From Flavobacterium sp. ACN2 (GTDB taxonomy: Bacteria > Bacteroidota > Bacteroidia > Flavobacteriales > Flavobacteriaceae): a DNA stretch of 64,000 nucleotides. The notes under the pieces are model-generated. The model searched no databases, had not been told where the DNA came from, and saw nothing but the letters and a program-made list of their open reading frames with translations. The stretch covers positions 372,001-436,000 of the forward strand of contig NZ_MRCM01000001.1 in NCBI RefSeq assembly GCF_002303885.1, written 5' to 3'. The translations under genes were made by a program, and so were the position numbers. Below, one piece after another: positions 8,225 through 17,439 of the stretch. Positions within the stretch are counted from its first letter, which is position 1, and each line of letters starts with the position of its first letter.

Positions 8225-11200
8225 ATGTTTAATAAATTTATACATAGACCCGTTTTTGCAATTATAATTTCGATTATAATTGTATTTATAGGCACGCTGT
8301 CGATCAAACAGCTACCTATTTCGCAATTCCCTCAAATTGCGCCCACAACTGTAAATATCTTTATTGCTTATCCGGGAGCAAGTGCCGATGTATTGGTAAA
8401 ATCTACTTTAATCACCTTAGAGAATTCGCTTAACGGTACACAAGGTGTGCGTTATATGGCGACAGATGCCACAAGTGCTGGAGAAGCAACACTTAGAATC
8501 ATTTTTGAACCGGGAACCGATCCTAATGAAGCTGTAATCAGAGTCAAAACAAGGGTCGATCAGGTAATGCCATTATTACCTGAACTGGTTCAGCGTGAAG
8601 GAGTTGTTATTACCCCTATTCAGCCCAGCATGCTGATGTATGTGAATCTTTATTCGAAAAGCAAAAGCATGGATGAAAAATTCCTTTACAACTACGCTGA
8701 TGTAAAAATGATTCCGGAAATCAGCCGTGTTAAAGGTGTTGCGAGAACTCAAATTTTAGGAAGCCGTAAATATGCCATGCGTGTTTGGTTGAATCCTGAC
8801 CGAATGCGAGCTTACAAAATTTCTGTTGAAGAAGTGATGGAAGCTTTACAAGAACAAAGTATTATTGGCCGTCCGGGACGATTAGGACAAAGTTCTGGTA
8901 TTGCAGCACAATCTTTAGAATATGTATTGACTTATAAAGGAAGATACGACGAGCCAAAACAATACGAAAATGTAATTGTCCGTGCGAATTCTGAAGGTGA
9001 AAGCATTCGCTTAAAAGACATTGCAAAAGTAGAATTAGGAAGTGAATTCTTTGATATTTACTCCAATCTAGATGGTCATCCTTCTGCCGCAATTGTATTA
9101 AAACAAAACTACGGAAGTAATGCAAGCGACGTAATCAATGACGTTAAAGCGAAACTGGAAGAAATGAAAGCAAGTTTTCCTCCAGGAATGGATTATAAAA
9201 TCAGTTATGACGTTTCGCAATTCTTAGATGCTTCTATCGATCAGGTGGTTCATACTTTGAGAGATGCCTTTATTTTGGTTGCCTTAGTTGTATTTATATT
9301 TTTAGGAGATTGGCGCTCCACTTTAATTCCAATTATTGCCGTTCCAGTTTCTTTGGTTGGAGCTTTCTTTGTGATCCAGATGTTTGGAATGTCAATCAAC
9401 TTGGTAACCCTATTTTCATTGGTATTAGCGATAGGAATTGTAGTTGATAACGCGATTGTCGTTGTCGAGGCCGTCCATGCCAAGTTTGAAGAATTTCCGC
9501 ATATTACGCCTTACCATGCTGTAAAATTAGTTTTGGGTGAAATTGGAGGTGCGATTATCGCCATTACAGCCGTTATGGTTTCGGTTTTTATCCCCGTTTC
9601 GTTTATGTCGGGTCCGGTTGGAACTTTTTATAGACAATTTTCGGTTACCATGTCAAGCTCGATTATTATTTCAGCAATCGTGGCTTTAACCCTTACTCCT
9701 GTTCTTTGTGCGATTCTTTTGAAAAACAATCACGGAAAAGAGAAAAAAGGAAATATCCTCACCAAGTCTCTTGATGCTTTTAACAGATGGTTTGAAAGAC
9801 TTACAGGCCGTTATGTTGTCGTTCTAAAAACAATTGTGAGCCGAAGAGTTCTAACTTTCGGAATTTTAATTGCGTTCTGTGCTTTCATTTTTATAGAAAA
9901 TCAAGTTTTACCTTCTGGATTTATTCCGAGTGAGGATCAGGGAACTATTTACGGAATCATTCAAACACCACCGGGTGCAACTTTAGAAAGAACCAATCAG
10001 GTAGCGCAGAAACTGCAGAAAATCTGTGAAAAGGTTGAAGGTGTTGAATCGGTTTCTTCTTTGGCGGGTTACGAAATCATGACGGAAGGCCGTGGGTCAA
10101 ATGCTGGAACCTGTCTGATTAACCTGAAATCATGGTCGGACAGAAAACATTCTGTTACAGAAATCATGGAAGAGTTAGAAAAGAAATCTAAAGATCTGGG
10201 TGCTGTTGTAGAGTTTTTTGAACCGCCTGCAATTCCTGGTTTTGGATCATCAGGAGGTTTTTCGATGCGTTTGCTGGATAAAACAACCGGTACCAATTAC
10301 CAGGAGTTTGATAAAATCAACAAGCAGTTTATGTCCGAACTCGGCAAACGTAAAGAGCTTTCTGGTTTGTTTACATTCTTCGCTGCCAATTATCCGCAGT
10401 ATGAATTGGAGATAAATAATGATCTGGCAATGCAAAAAGGGGTCTCTATTGGTAAAGCGATGGAAAACCTCAACATTCTAATCGGAAGTACCTACGAACA
10501 AGGATTCATCAAATTTGGACGTTTCTTTAAATTATACGTGCAGTCTGATCCAAAATTCAGAAGACTTCCGTCAGATATATTGAATCTCTATGTAAAAAAT
10601 GATCATGGAGAAATGGTGCCTTATTCTGCTTTTATGACGCTTAAAAAAACACAAGGACCTAATGAGATCACGCGTTACAACATGTATAATTCTGCTGCTA
10701 TTCAGGGTCAGCCTGCAAAAGGATACACCACTGCTGATGCCATTAAAGCAGTACAGGAAACAGCGCTTAAAACACTTCCTAAAGGATATGATATTGCATG
10801 GGAGGGCCTTTCCTATGATGAAGCTGGACGAGGTAACGAATCACTTTACATCTTTTTAGTCGTATTGGCTTTCGTTTATTTTGTGTTAGCTGCGCAATAT
10901 GAGAGTTTTATTATTCCGTTTTCAGTGATTTTATCGATTCCTGTTGGAATTTTAGGTTCGTTTGTCATTCTTCAAATGATGGGCTTACAAAACGATATTT
11001 ATGCGCAAATCGGATTAATTATGTTGGTCGGATTGCTCGGTAAAAATGCCGTATTGATAGTCGAATTTGCCGTCCTCAAACACCAGCAGGGCGCTACCAT
11101 TCTCGAAGCCGCTATTGAAGGCGCTAAGGTTCGTTTCAGACCAATCTTAATGACATCATTTGCCTTTATTGCAGGATTGATTCCGTTGATTTTCGCTTCT

Positions 11201-11431
11201 GGAGCGGGTGCAATCGGTAACAGAACTATTGGAGGATCCGCGCTTGGTGGAATGCTTTTCGGAACTATTTTCGGAGTAATTATTGTTCCCGGGCTATACT
11301 ACATTTTTGGTTCATTGGCTCAAGGCCGAAAACTAATTAAAGGAGAAGAAGAAAGTTCATTATCTGATGATTTTATGCATCATGTACATGATTTTTCAAC
11401 AAACAATCAAACGGAGGAAAATGAAGAATAA
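8225..11431 (+). CDS. RND multidrug efflux pump, AcrB/HAE1 type
   Basis: A 1068-residue proton-driven inner-membrane pump of the HAE1 class, which trims and exports hydrophobic drugs and detergents. The start MFNKFIHRPVFAIIISIIIVFIGTLS and the block QLPISQFPQIAPTTVNIFIAYPGASADVL are diagnostic. Twelve membrane segments lie in the usual two groups (residue 12 onward and from about 340; again from about 880), with the proton-relay aspartates in LAIGIVVDNAIVVVE (about residue 400). Two large periplasmic loops are complete. Length is normal. It is the second gene of the adaptor-pump-channel operon and overlaps the next start by 11 bases. Confidence 0.95.
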   Translation: MFNKFIHRPVFAIIISIIIVFIGTLSIKQLPISQFPQIAPTTVNIFIAYPGASADVLVKSTLITLENSLNGTQGVRYMATDATSAGEATLRIIFEPGTDPNEAVIRVKTRVDQVMPLLPELVQREGVVITPIQPSMLMYVNLYSKSKSMDEKFLYNYADVKMIPEISRVKGVARTQILGSRKYAMRVWLNPDRMRAYKISVEEVMEALQEQSIIGRPGRLGQSSGIAAQSLEYVLTYKGRYDEPKQYENVIVRANSEGESIRLKDIAKVELGSEFFDIYSNLDGHPSAAIVLKQNYGSNASDVINDVKAKLEEMKASFPPGMDYKISYDVSQFLDASIDQVVHTLRDAFILVALVVFIFLGDWRSTLIPIIAVPVSLVGAFFVIQMFGMSINLVTLFSLVLAIGIVVDNAIVVVEAVHAKFEEFPHITPYHAVKLVLGEIGGAIIAITAVMVSVFIPVSFMSGPVGTFYRQFSVTMSSSIIISAIVALTLTPVLCAILLKNNHGKEKKGNILTKSLDAFNRWFERLTGRYVVVLKTIVSRRVLTFGILIAFCAFIFIENQVLPSGFIPSEDQGTIYGIIQTPPGATLERTNQVAQKLQKICEKVEGVESVSSLAGYEIMTEGRGSNAGTCLINLKSWSDRKHSVTEIMEELEKKSKDLGAVVEFFEPPAIPGFGSSGGFSMRLLDKTTGTNYQEFDKINKQFMSELGKRKELSGLFTFFAANYPQYELEINNDLAMQKGVSIGKAMENLNILIGSTYEQGFIKFGRFFKLYVQSDPKFRRLPSDILNLYVKNDHGEMVPYSAFMTLKKTQGPNEITRYNMYNSAAIQGQPAKGYTTADAIKAVQETALKTLPKGYDIAWEGLSYDEAGRGNESLYIFLVVLAFVYFVLAAQYESFIIPFSVILSIPVGILGSFVILQMMGLQNDIYAQIGLIMLVGLLGKNAVLIVEFAVLKHQQGATILEAAIEGAKVRFRPILMTSFAFIAGLIPLIFASGAGAIGNRTIGGSALGGMLFGTIFGVIIVPGLYYIFGSLAQGRKLIKGEEESSLSDDFMHHVHDFSTNNQTEENEE

Positions 11432-12857
11432 CAGAAATATAAAATACGCAGGTCTTGCCTGCGTATTACTCACCATAGCGGGTTGTAAAACGACAACTAT
11501 TGCAGAAAAAACAGAAAACAAAACACTGCCAGAAAACTATGCTGACACTGGCTTAGACACTCTAAATACCGGAAAAGTAAAATGGAGAAGTTATTTTACA
11601 GACGAAAATTTAGAAAATCTGATTGATATCGCTTTAAAAAACAATCAGGAATTAAACATCACACTTCAGGAAATTGAAATTGCCAGAAGCGAAGTAAAAG
11701 CACGAAAAGGAGAATACCTGCCTTTTGTAGGTTTTAGCGCCGGTGCAGATGTAACGAAGTCAGGAAGATACACAAGCACAGGTTCTGGTGAAGCTACAAC
11801 AGAAATTATGCCTGGGAAAGAAACACCAGATCCGCTTCCTAATTATCGTTTTGCGCTGACTTCAAGCTGGGAAATCGATATTTGGAACAAACTGCATAAT
11901 GCTAAAAAAGCAGCTTTAAACCGTTATTTAGGTTCTATTGAAGGAAAGAATTTTGTAGTTACCAATTTGATTGCAGAAATAGCCGATTCGTATTACGAAC
12001 TTTTAGCGTTGGATAATCAATTGAAAATCATCATACAAAATATTGACATTCAGACCAATGCATTAAAAGTCGTAAAAATACAAAAAGAAGCGGCAAGGGT
12101 AAACGAACTGGCTGTACGCCGGTTTGAAGCTCAGATTTTAAGCACGCAAAGCATTCAGTTTGACATACAGCAGCAGATAACCGAAACAGAAAATAAAATC
12201 AATTTCCTGTTGGGGCGTTTTCCTCAAAAAATTGCCAGAAACAGCAATACATTCAGTTCTATAACTCCTGCAGATATTCATGCCGGAGTGCCTTCTCAGC
12301 TTCTGGAGAATCGTCCCGACATTAAAAAAGCAGAAATGGAACTAATCGCTGCAAAACTCGACATTAAGGCCGCTAAAGCTAAATTTTATCCATCGCTGGG
12401 CATTTCAGCAGGAATTGGTTATGAAGCTTTCAATGCCAAGTATCTGCTGACTTCTCCAGAATCTCTATTGTATTCCATAGCCGGAGATTTGGTTGCTCCT
12501 CTGATCAACAGAAATGCTATTAAGGCAAGTTATCTTACTGCAAGCGCCAAACAAATTCAGGCAGTTTACAATTATGAAAGAACTTTGGTAAACGCTTATG
12601 TTGAAGTTGCGAATCAGCTTTCTAAAATTCAAAATACAGCAAAAAGCTATGATTTGAAGTCAAAACAAGTTGATGCTTTAAACGAATCTGTTCAGATATC
12701 CAATAACTTATTTAGTTCTGCCAGGGCAGATTATATGGAAGTTTTACTGACCCAGAAAGATGCTTTAGAATCTAAGTTTGAACTTATCGAAACCAAAAAA
12801 CAGCAGATGAATGCTTTTGTTAATGTTTATAAAGCCTTAGGCGGCGGCTGGAATTAG
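11421..12857 (+). CDS. TolC-like outer-membrane efflux lipoprotein
   Basis: The outer-membrane channel of the tripartite exporter (NodT/OprM type), 478 residues. It has a lipoprotein signal with lipobox TIAGC (Cys22) and two repeats of the OEP family: the first around SSWEIDIWNKLHNAKKAAL and the second around ENRPDIKKAEMELIAAKLDIKAAKAKFYPSLGISAG. The start at 11421 is preceded by GGAGG, one of the few Shine-Dalgarno-like sites in the window, and overlaps the pump stop by 11 bases, which implies translational coupling. A strong terminator follows 24 bases after the stop. Confidence 0.93.
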   Translation: MKNNRNIKYAGLACVLLTIAGCKTTTIAEKTENKTLPENYADTGLDTLNTGKVKWRSYFTDENLENLIDIALKNNQELNITLQEIEIARSEVKARKGEYLPFVGFSAGADVTKSGRYTSTGSGEATTEIMPGKETPDPLPNYRFALTSSWEIDIWNKLHNAKKAALNRYLGSIEGKNFVVTNLIAEIADSYYELLALDNQLKIIIQNIDIQTNALKVVKIQKEAARVNELAVRRFEAQILSTQSIQFDIQQQITETENKINFLLGRFPQKIARNSNTFSSITPADIHAGVPSQLLENRPDIKKAEMELIAAKLDIKAAKAKFYPSLGISAGIGYEAFNAKYLLTSPESLLYSIAGDLVAPLINRNAIKASYLTASAKQIQAVYNYERTLVNAYVEVANQLSKIQNTAKSYDLKSKQVDALNESVQISNNLFSSARADYMEVLLTQKDALESKFELIETKKQQMNAFVNVYKALGGGWN

Positions 12858-12881
12858 TAGTTTTCATTTTTATTTTTTTTT

Positions 12882-12917
12882 AAAGGAGCCCTGTTTTTTA
12901 ACAGGGCTCCTTTTCTG
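12882..12917 (+). terminator. terminator of the RND efflux operon
   Basis: Perfect 14-bp stem AAAGGAGCCCTGTT / AACAGGGCTCCTTT with a TTTT loop (12882-12913), ending in a short T run. It lies just after the last gene of the operon. Confidence 0.9.
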
Positions 12918-13432
12918 CTTACCACCTAGTCCTGGATCAAATCTAAAACTAATCCAGCTGTATAATTCCTAAGCGTATGCCCTCAGGCGATAGAGTCTGT
13001 CCGCAATCTTCCGCTGCATCTATGATTTTATAAGCTCTGTCTCATTTTCAGATGCTGTTAAAAAATAATTCAGGTACTGATTTCCTCTTTACCAGCTATG
13101 GACAATCTGGGCGCCCTCTGCAGATCATGTCTCTTTCGGCTTAAAATTTTAATTCTGCGCTGTGTCCAGACCGCTTTTATCCTTACTGCCTGTATTGTTT
13201 TATCCATTTCTGTGCTGTTCCAGCAGATCCGGCACGCAGCCCATCTTTTAAACATTAGCTTTCTTTTTCCGCCTCATCGGCCCATCCGAAAGGTTTTCCT
13301 CTATAATTCCAGCAGTTGGGGCTGCAATGGTGGATTTTTTCACATCCTATTCATAATAGGCTGCTCCATAATAGTAATTGTTGGCCGCTCCGGTGAGCTA
13401 TACCTGAAGTTGACCCGCAAATTTTTGACCTG
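12918..13432. other. intergenic region, no gene supported
   Basis: About 515 bases. Open frames of 131 codons (plus) and 61 codons (minus) overlap here, but both read as cysteine/arginine-rich noise with no recognisable domain, and neither has a promoter or coupling to a neighbour. The stretch may be decayed coding DNA. Confidence 0.5.
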
Positions 13433-13498
13433 GACGTTTAAACAAACCATATTAAGACGTTTAAACAAAGCGGCTGCTTGTTTCATCCTCTAATTTTG
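13433..13498 (+). promoter_or_regulatory. direct-repeat operator and promoter of the SDR gene
   Basis: The 14-mer GACGTTTAAACAAA occurs at 13433-13446 and again at 13456-13469, a 23-bp period (about two helical turns). A -7 box TAATTTTG follows at 13491-13498 without a TTG at the right distance, the pattern expected of an activator-dependent promoter. The AraC gene immediately downstream of the SDR gene is the obvious candidate for binding (inference). Confidence 0.6.
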
Positions 13499-13526
13499 TC
13501 CTGTTAAAATAATTTAAATTAAAAAA

Positions 13527-14522
13527 ATGGAACAGAATAATTATCACGGAAAATTACAGAAAACCACAGGTTCGGGATTTGGCGCAAAATCTACCTCAAA
13601 GGAAATTATAAAAGGAATTGACCTTACAGGGAAAACTGCCATTGTAACGGGCGGGAATACAGGCATTGGCCTGGAAACGGCCAAAACACTTGCGGCGGCA
13701 GGGGCAACGGTCATTGTACCGGCCAGAGATGCAGAGAAAGCGAAAAGAAATCTCGAGGGAACTCCAAATGTAATAATAGAAAACATGGATTTAATGAATC
13801 CCGGTTCTCTTGATGCTTTTGCTGAAAAGTATCTGCATTCAGGAAGACCGCTTGATCTGCTCATTAACAATGCAGGGATTATGTGGGTGCCGCTGCGCAG
13901 GGATTCCCGAGGCTATGAATCACAATTAGCCACTAATTATCTGGCACTGTTTCAGCTTACGGCAAGATTATGGCCTGCACTAAAAAAAGCTGATGGCGCC
14001 AGAGTGGTCAATGTTTCTTCAGGAGGGCATCAATTTTCAGATTTTAATTTTCAAGATCCTAATTTTCTAAATCGGGAGTATGAGACCTTACAGGCCTATG
14101 GACAGTCAAAAACAGCGGTGAATCTCTTTTCTATGGAATTAGACACGCGTGCAAAAAAGTATAATGTGAGAAGTTATTGCTTATGTCCGGGTGCTGTTGG
14201 GCAAACAGAATTAGCTCGAGAAGCGCCAGCTGATTTGTTCCAAAAACTCGGTTACAGTGATGCTGAAGGAAATATACTGCCGGAAGTTGCCGCGTCATTA
14301 AAAACGATCCCGCAAGGTGCAGCCACAACCCTTTGGGCTGCGACAAGCAAATCGCTTAACAATATTGGCGGGGTGTATTGTGAAAACGCAGATATAGCAT
14401 CTTTAAATTCAAATGAAAAAATTATTGGAGGTGTTGCACCTTATTCATTAGATGAAAAAAATGCAAAACGTTTATGGAAATTAAGCCAGGAAATGACCGG
14501 AATACATTTCGATCTTAGTTAA
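13527..14522 (+). CDS. short-chain dehydrogenase/reductase
   Basis: A 331-residue NAD(P)-dependent oxidoreductase of the classical-to-extended SDR type, similar in organisation to retinol dehydrogenase/WWOX-like members. Rossmann motif TGGNTGIG at 41-48, structural NNAG at 114-117, catalytic serine in NVSSGG (about 164-165), and the YxxxK pair Y191/K195 in YGQSKTA. The substrate cannot be read. No signal peptide. The gene lies behind a direct-repeat promoter and is followed after 30 bases by an AraC regulator on the same strand, suggesting a self-contained inducible unit. Confidence 0.9.
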   Translation: MEQNNYHGKLQKTTGSGFGAKSTSKEIIKGIDLTGKTAIVTGGNTGIGLETAKTLAAAGATVIVPARDAEKAKRNLEGTPNVIIENMDLMNPGSLDAFAEKYLHSGRPLDLLINNAGIMWVPLRRDSRGYESQLATNYLALFQLTARLWPALKKADGARVVNVSSGGHQFSDFNFQDPNFLNREYETLQAYGQSKTAVNLFSMELDTRAKKYNVRSYCLCPGAVGQTELAREAPADLFQKLGYSDAEGNILPEVAASLKTIPQGAATTLWAATSKSLNNIGGVYCENADIASLNSNEKIIGGVAPYSLDEKNAKRLWKLSQEMTGIHFDLS

Positions 14523-14552
14523 TATTTGTATCTTTATACCACACAGGCAATT

Positions 14553-15371
14553 ATGGATTATCAGGTAAATTACATAAACCCAGACATTAAACTTTCTAAT
14601 TATTCCGGTAAGCTGTTTAAAACAGAAGCTGCGTTTAATGACCATCTGCTTGTGTGGTTAATTTCAGGTGAAACCAAAATTATCCAGGCAGATGAAAGTT
14701 TTGTATTTGGCCCGGGCAGTACTTTTTTAATTCCAAGAAACCAATTGGCGGCAATCATTAATATTCCAAAAGATGGACTGCCCCACAAAGCAGCTGCGAT
14801 GCATCTAACGGCTAAAAGGCTCCGGGAATTTTACGATCGCCAAAATGCAAAAATAAAAACTGCCATACCAAAAATTTTCAGTTTCCATAAACATCCTCTG
14901 CTGGAAAGCTGTCTGGCTTCGCTGATTCCCTATTTTGACATGCAGGAAAACTTTCCCGAGAATATCGCTTCATTAAAAATTACTGAAGCAATTTCAATTC
15001 TTAGAAACATTGATGCCGATATTGATGCTGTACTGGCCAGCTTTGAAGAACCTGATAAAATTGATTTAACTGCTTTTATGGAGAAGAACTTTATGTTTAA
15101 TATGCCTTTGGAAAAGTTTGGCTATTTAACAGGCCGGAGTCTTACCACTTTTAAACGGGATTTTCATAAGGCTTTCAATAGTACGCCACAACGCTGGCTA
15201 ACCAAAAAAAGATTGGAATTAGCCCATTATCAGCTTAATGAAAAAAATAAAAAACCTGTCGAGATTTATTATGAAACAGGTTTTGAAAATTTATCGCATT
15301 TTTCCTTTGCGTTCAAAAAACAGTTTGGCTACTCCCCGACTGAATTGCAAAAAATAAATAAAAATAGTTAA
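14553..15371 (+). CDS. AraC-family transcriptional regulator
   Basis: A 272-residue regulator: an N-terminal cupin-like sensing domain (about 1-160, with FVFGPGSTFLIPRNQLAA) and the AraC double helix-turn-helix at the C terminus (GYLTGRSLTTFKRDFHKAFNSTPQRWLTKKRLELAHYQL ... YYETGFENLSHFSFAFKKQFGYSP). The ATG at 14553 is preferred over an upstream ATG at 14526, which would add nine unlike residues (MYLYTTQAI) and sits in the promoter-like ATATTTG. It probably controls the SDR gene upstream through the two 14-mers (inference). Confidence 0.88.
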   Translation: MDYQVNYINPDIKLSNYSGKLFKTEAAFNDHLLVWLISGETKIIQADESFVFGPGSTFLIPRNQLAAIINIPKDGLPHKAAAMHLTAKRLREFYDRQNAKIKTAIPKIFSFHKHPLLESCLASLIPYFDMQENFPENIASLKITEAISILRNIDADIDAVLASFEEPDKIDLTAFMEKNFMFNMPLEKFGYLTGRSLTTFKRDFHKAFNSTPQRWLTKKRLELAHYQLNEKNKKPVEIYYETGFENLSHFSFAFKKQFGYSPTELQKINKNS

Positions 15372-15499
15372 GCTTTATTAATAATAGCCCTCCTTAAAAA
15401 TGAACTAGCATTAGCTATTCAGAGGCATTTTTAAAATTTAAAATTGGATTTGCTTCTTATTTTACAGAAGTCTTAGGCTGGTTATTATCTCAACATTCT

Positions 15500-15780
15500 T
15501 AGTTCTGCGCGAAAATCGTGGCACCCGGTGCTGGAGCTGCCTCCAAAAGTGTCACATAAAGCTAAGGTGAATTCTGTTTAAGCTGTCAAAAAAAATTAAA
15601 TAGATTTTTCGATCAATCCCCAACAGGACATCCAAACCAAATTGATAAAGCCAATGAATGAAAGGCACTAAATGCAGTATGACAATCTCTTCAAATCGTC
15701 CAAAAATTTTACAGAAATTTGTCCTGTTGCTCTCTCCACAGCCAAAAGGCGCCAATTCAAGACAATTGGCGCCTTTTTTA
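15500..15780 (+). repeat. dispersed repeat family A, copy 1 (full length)
   Basis: About 280 bases that recur in diverged form at 31808-31980 (3' part only) and 44198-44475. Shared landmarks in order: GTGGCA, CAAAAGTG, AAAGCTAAGG, TTTAAGCTGTC, AAATAGATTTTT, CAATCCCCAACAGGACATC, TCTTCAAATC, AGAAATTTGTCC and a terminal hairpin. Here the hairpin is GGCGCCAATT / AATTGGCGCC at 15748-15773 followed by T6, so it could also end transcripts. On the minus strand the middle encodes a peptide with RTNFCKIFGRFEEI, partly conserved in the other copies. Confidence 0.85.
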
Positions 15781-15897
15781 TTATAACCTTCTGTTTTTTT
15801 ATTAATTTAAAGCCCCGCCGCTGCTATGTTTACTGCATCACTATAAACAGGGGATTGGCTGTTGATTAGAAGTGCAAAAAGCGGGTTTGAAGTGCAG

Positions 15898-16040
15898 TTT
15901 TCCAAGACAAAAAAGCACGTCTGAGCATCCCCCAGCACCGATTGCTTCGCCATTTCGCTTCGCTCGTGTGCAGTAAAATCTTTTGTTGCGGGGTTCACCG
16001 CAAAGATTGCAGCGCACAGCGGGAAGAGCTCCTAGGAAAT
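15898..16040 (+). repeat. dispersed repeat family B, copy 1
   Basis: Diverged member of a second intergenic repeat, sharing with the copy at 27081-27207 the sequence CCAAGACAAAAAA, a CAGTAAAATC-TTTTGT block, GGGGTTCACCGCAAAGATT and CAGCGGGAA. This copy has an insertion of about 30 bases (GCTTCGCCATTTCGCTTCG) in the middle. It follows copy 1 of family A by about 120 bases. Confidence 0.7.
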
Positions 16041-16215
16041 AAGCACTGTCAATCATAGTATATTTTATGATGCTGACAGCAATTCATATTAACTTAGACA
16101 GGCCGCTCACAATCAATTCATCACTGTCCTATTTTTTCTTCGGGACTTTTATAAACCAATTCTCAGAAAAAAAAAATATAGCCGTGCCGGTCAAAAAAAA
16201 AACAATCTTTCATTT

Positions 16216-17370
16216 CTATTTCAGCCTGAAAATCAGCCGCTGGATAATCATAAGCCAGATTGCAGTAAGCATCATAGTTGAAGTAATTACAGCCAGTGTT
16301 ATTTGATACGTATAATTTTCCACTAATTTTAAAGAAGCTGCCATGGTCATTAAAATAAAACTGAATTCCCCTATCTGCGATAAGAGTGCCCCTGCATATA
16401 AACTGTCTCGCCAGGAGTTCTTAGTCAGTTTAAAAAGGATGGTATTGATCAGGCTGTTTATAATGAGTACTGAAAATGAAATCAATATAACTGTACCTGT
16501 ATTTTGAATAAAAAAATTAATATCCAACTGCAGTCCTACAGCTAAGAAAAAGAAAGCCATAAAAAATACCCTGAAAGGAATAAGGGAACTACCCAGCCAG
16601 CGGGTTGCCTTATCATGCCCGATTAATATTCCTGAAGCAAAAGCACCAAAGGCGGTAGACAAGCCAAACCATCCGCTGATCCAGGCCATTGTGAAACAGA
16701 TGCTGAAGCCGATAAAAACCTGCAGTTCATGGTCAGCAGCAATCTCTTTGCGCATCGGAATTTTAAAAAGTTTTTTAGTCAGAGCCCCTTTCAAAAAAAG
16801 AATCATCAGTACGCCTCCTGCACATACTTTTATCAATTGAACTGCTGATACGGCGGCGCCTGACATAAAATTCAAAGCCAGCATCATAGGTATAACCAAT
16901 ATATCCTGCATTAATAATACACCGCAGGTAATCATGCCGAGCTGACTTTTAATTTGGCCTGTTCTGGCCAGATACTGAAATACAATAGCCGAACTGCTGA
17001 TGCTGATTGTAAAAGCAGTCAACACAATTGTTGTAATTTCCCATCCCGCATATGATCCTACAAAATACATGCAGATAAAACTAAGCACGACCTGAACAAC
17101 TGAAATCAACAGCGGCTTGTAAAAATTACGCGTGAGATATTGAAGGTCAATCTCGCTTCCAATGGAAAACATCATAATAATGATCCCTATCTCACCAAGT
17201 TCTGATATCACATCAGGTTTGTGGATAATATTAAATACCTGAGGACCTAAAAGCACGCCGGCCGCTATGTAGGCGATAAAGTAAGGCTGCTTTAACCGCC
17301 GAAGCAGTAAAATCAGCAATAAGACAATAAGAGAAAGCACAGCGATCCCTGAGAATAATTGTGAGAGCAT
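16216..17370 (-). CDS. Kef/CPA2-type cation:proton antiporter, short form
   Basis: A 384-residue membrane protein of the CPA2 family, moving K+ or Na+ against H+ across the inner membrane. Diagnostic sequence: QPYFIAYIAAGVLLGPQ, LGEIGIIIMMFSIGSEIDL and GVLLMQDILVIPMMLALNF, where the QD pair replaces the DD of Na+ antiporters as in Kef channels. About twelve segments. It lacks the C-terminal nucleotide-binding TrkA-N domain of full KefB/KefC, so gating by NAD or glutathione adducts would need another protein. The stop is close to repeat B copy 1; hsp20 lies upstream on the same strand but is separated by a hairpin. Confidence 0.87.
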   Translation of the reverse strand: MLSQLFSGIAVLSLIVLLLILLLRRLKQPYFIAYIAAGVLLGPQVFNIIHKPDVISELGEIGIIIMMFSIGSEIDLQYLTRNFYKPLLISVVQVVLSFICMYFVGSYAGWEITTIVLTAFTISISSSAIVFQYLARTGQIKSQLGMITCGVLLMQDILVIPMMLALNFMSGAAVSAVQLIKVCAGGVLMILFLKGALTKKLFKIPMRKEIAADHELQVFIGFSICFTMAWISGWFGLSTAFGAFASGILIGHDKATRWLGSSLIPFRVFFMAFFFLAVGLQLDINFFIQNTGTVILISFSVLIINSLINTILFKLTKNSWRDSLYAGALLSQIGEFSFILMTMAASLKLVENYTYQITLAVITSTMMLTAIWLMIIQRLIFRLK

Positions 17371-17389
17371 ATTTTTAAATTATTATCAA

Positions 17390-17416
17390 GAAAGCTGCCT
17401 TTATAGGGCAGCTTTC
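17390..17416 (-). terminator. hairpin terminator after hsp20
   Basis: Stem GAAAGCTGCC (17390-17399) / GGCAGCTTTC (17407-17416) with a 7-base loop, between the hsp20 stop and the antiporter start. Read on the minus strand it is followed by TTGATAATAA, a weak T tract, so termination may be partial. Confidence 0.65.
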
Positions 17417-17439
17417 AATAAAAAAATTGATAAAAGTTT

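Noticed and set aside
13098..13493. 131-codon plus-strand frame between the efflux operon and the SDR gene
   Set aside because: Composition rich in Cys, Ile, Leu and Arg without domain character, overlaps a minus-strand frame, and runs through the 14-bp direct repeats that look regulatory.
15552..15755. 67-codon minus-strand frame inside repeat A copy 1 (and 61- and 65-codon frames in copies 2 and 3)
   Set aside because: Lengths and start codons differ between copies and only a short peptide core is shared, so I treat them as part of the repeat rather than as genes, pending dN/dS.
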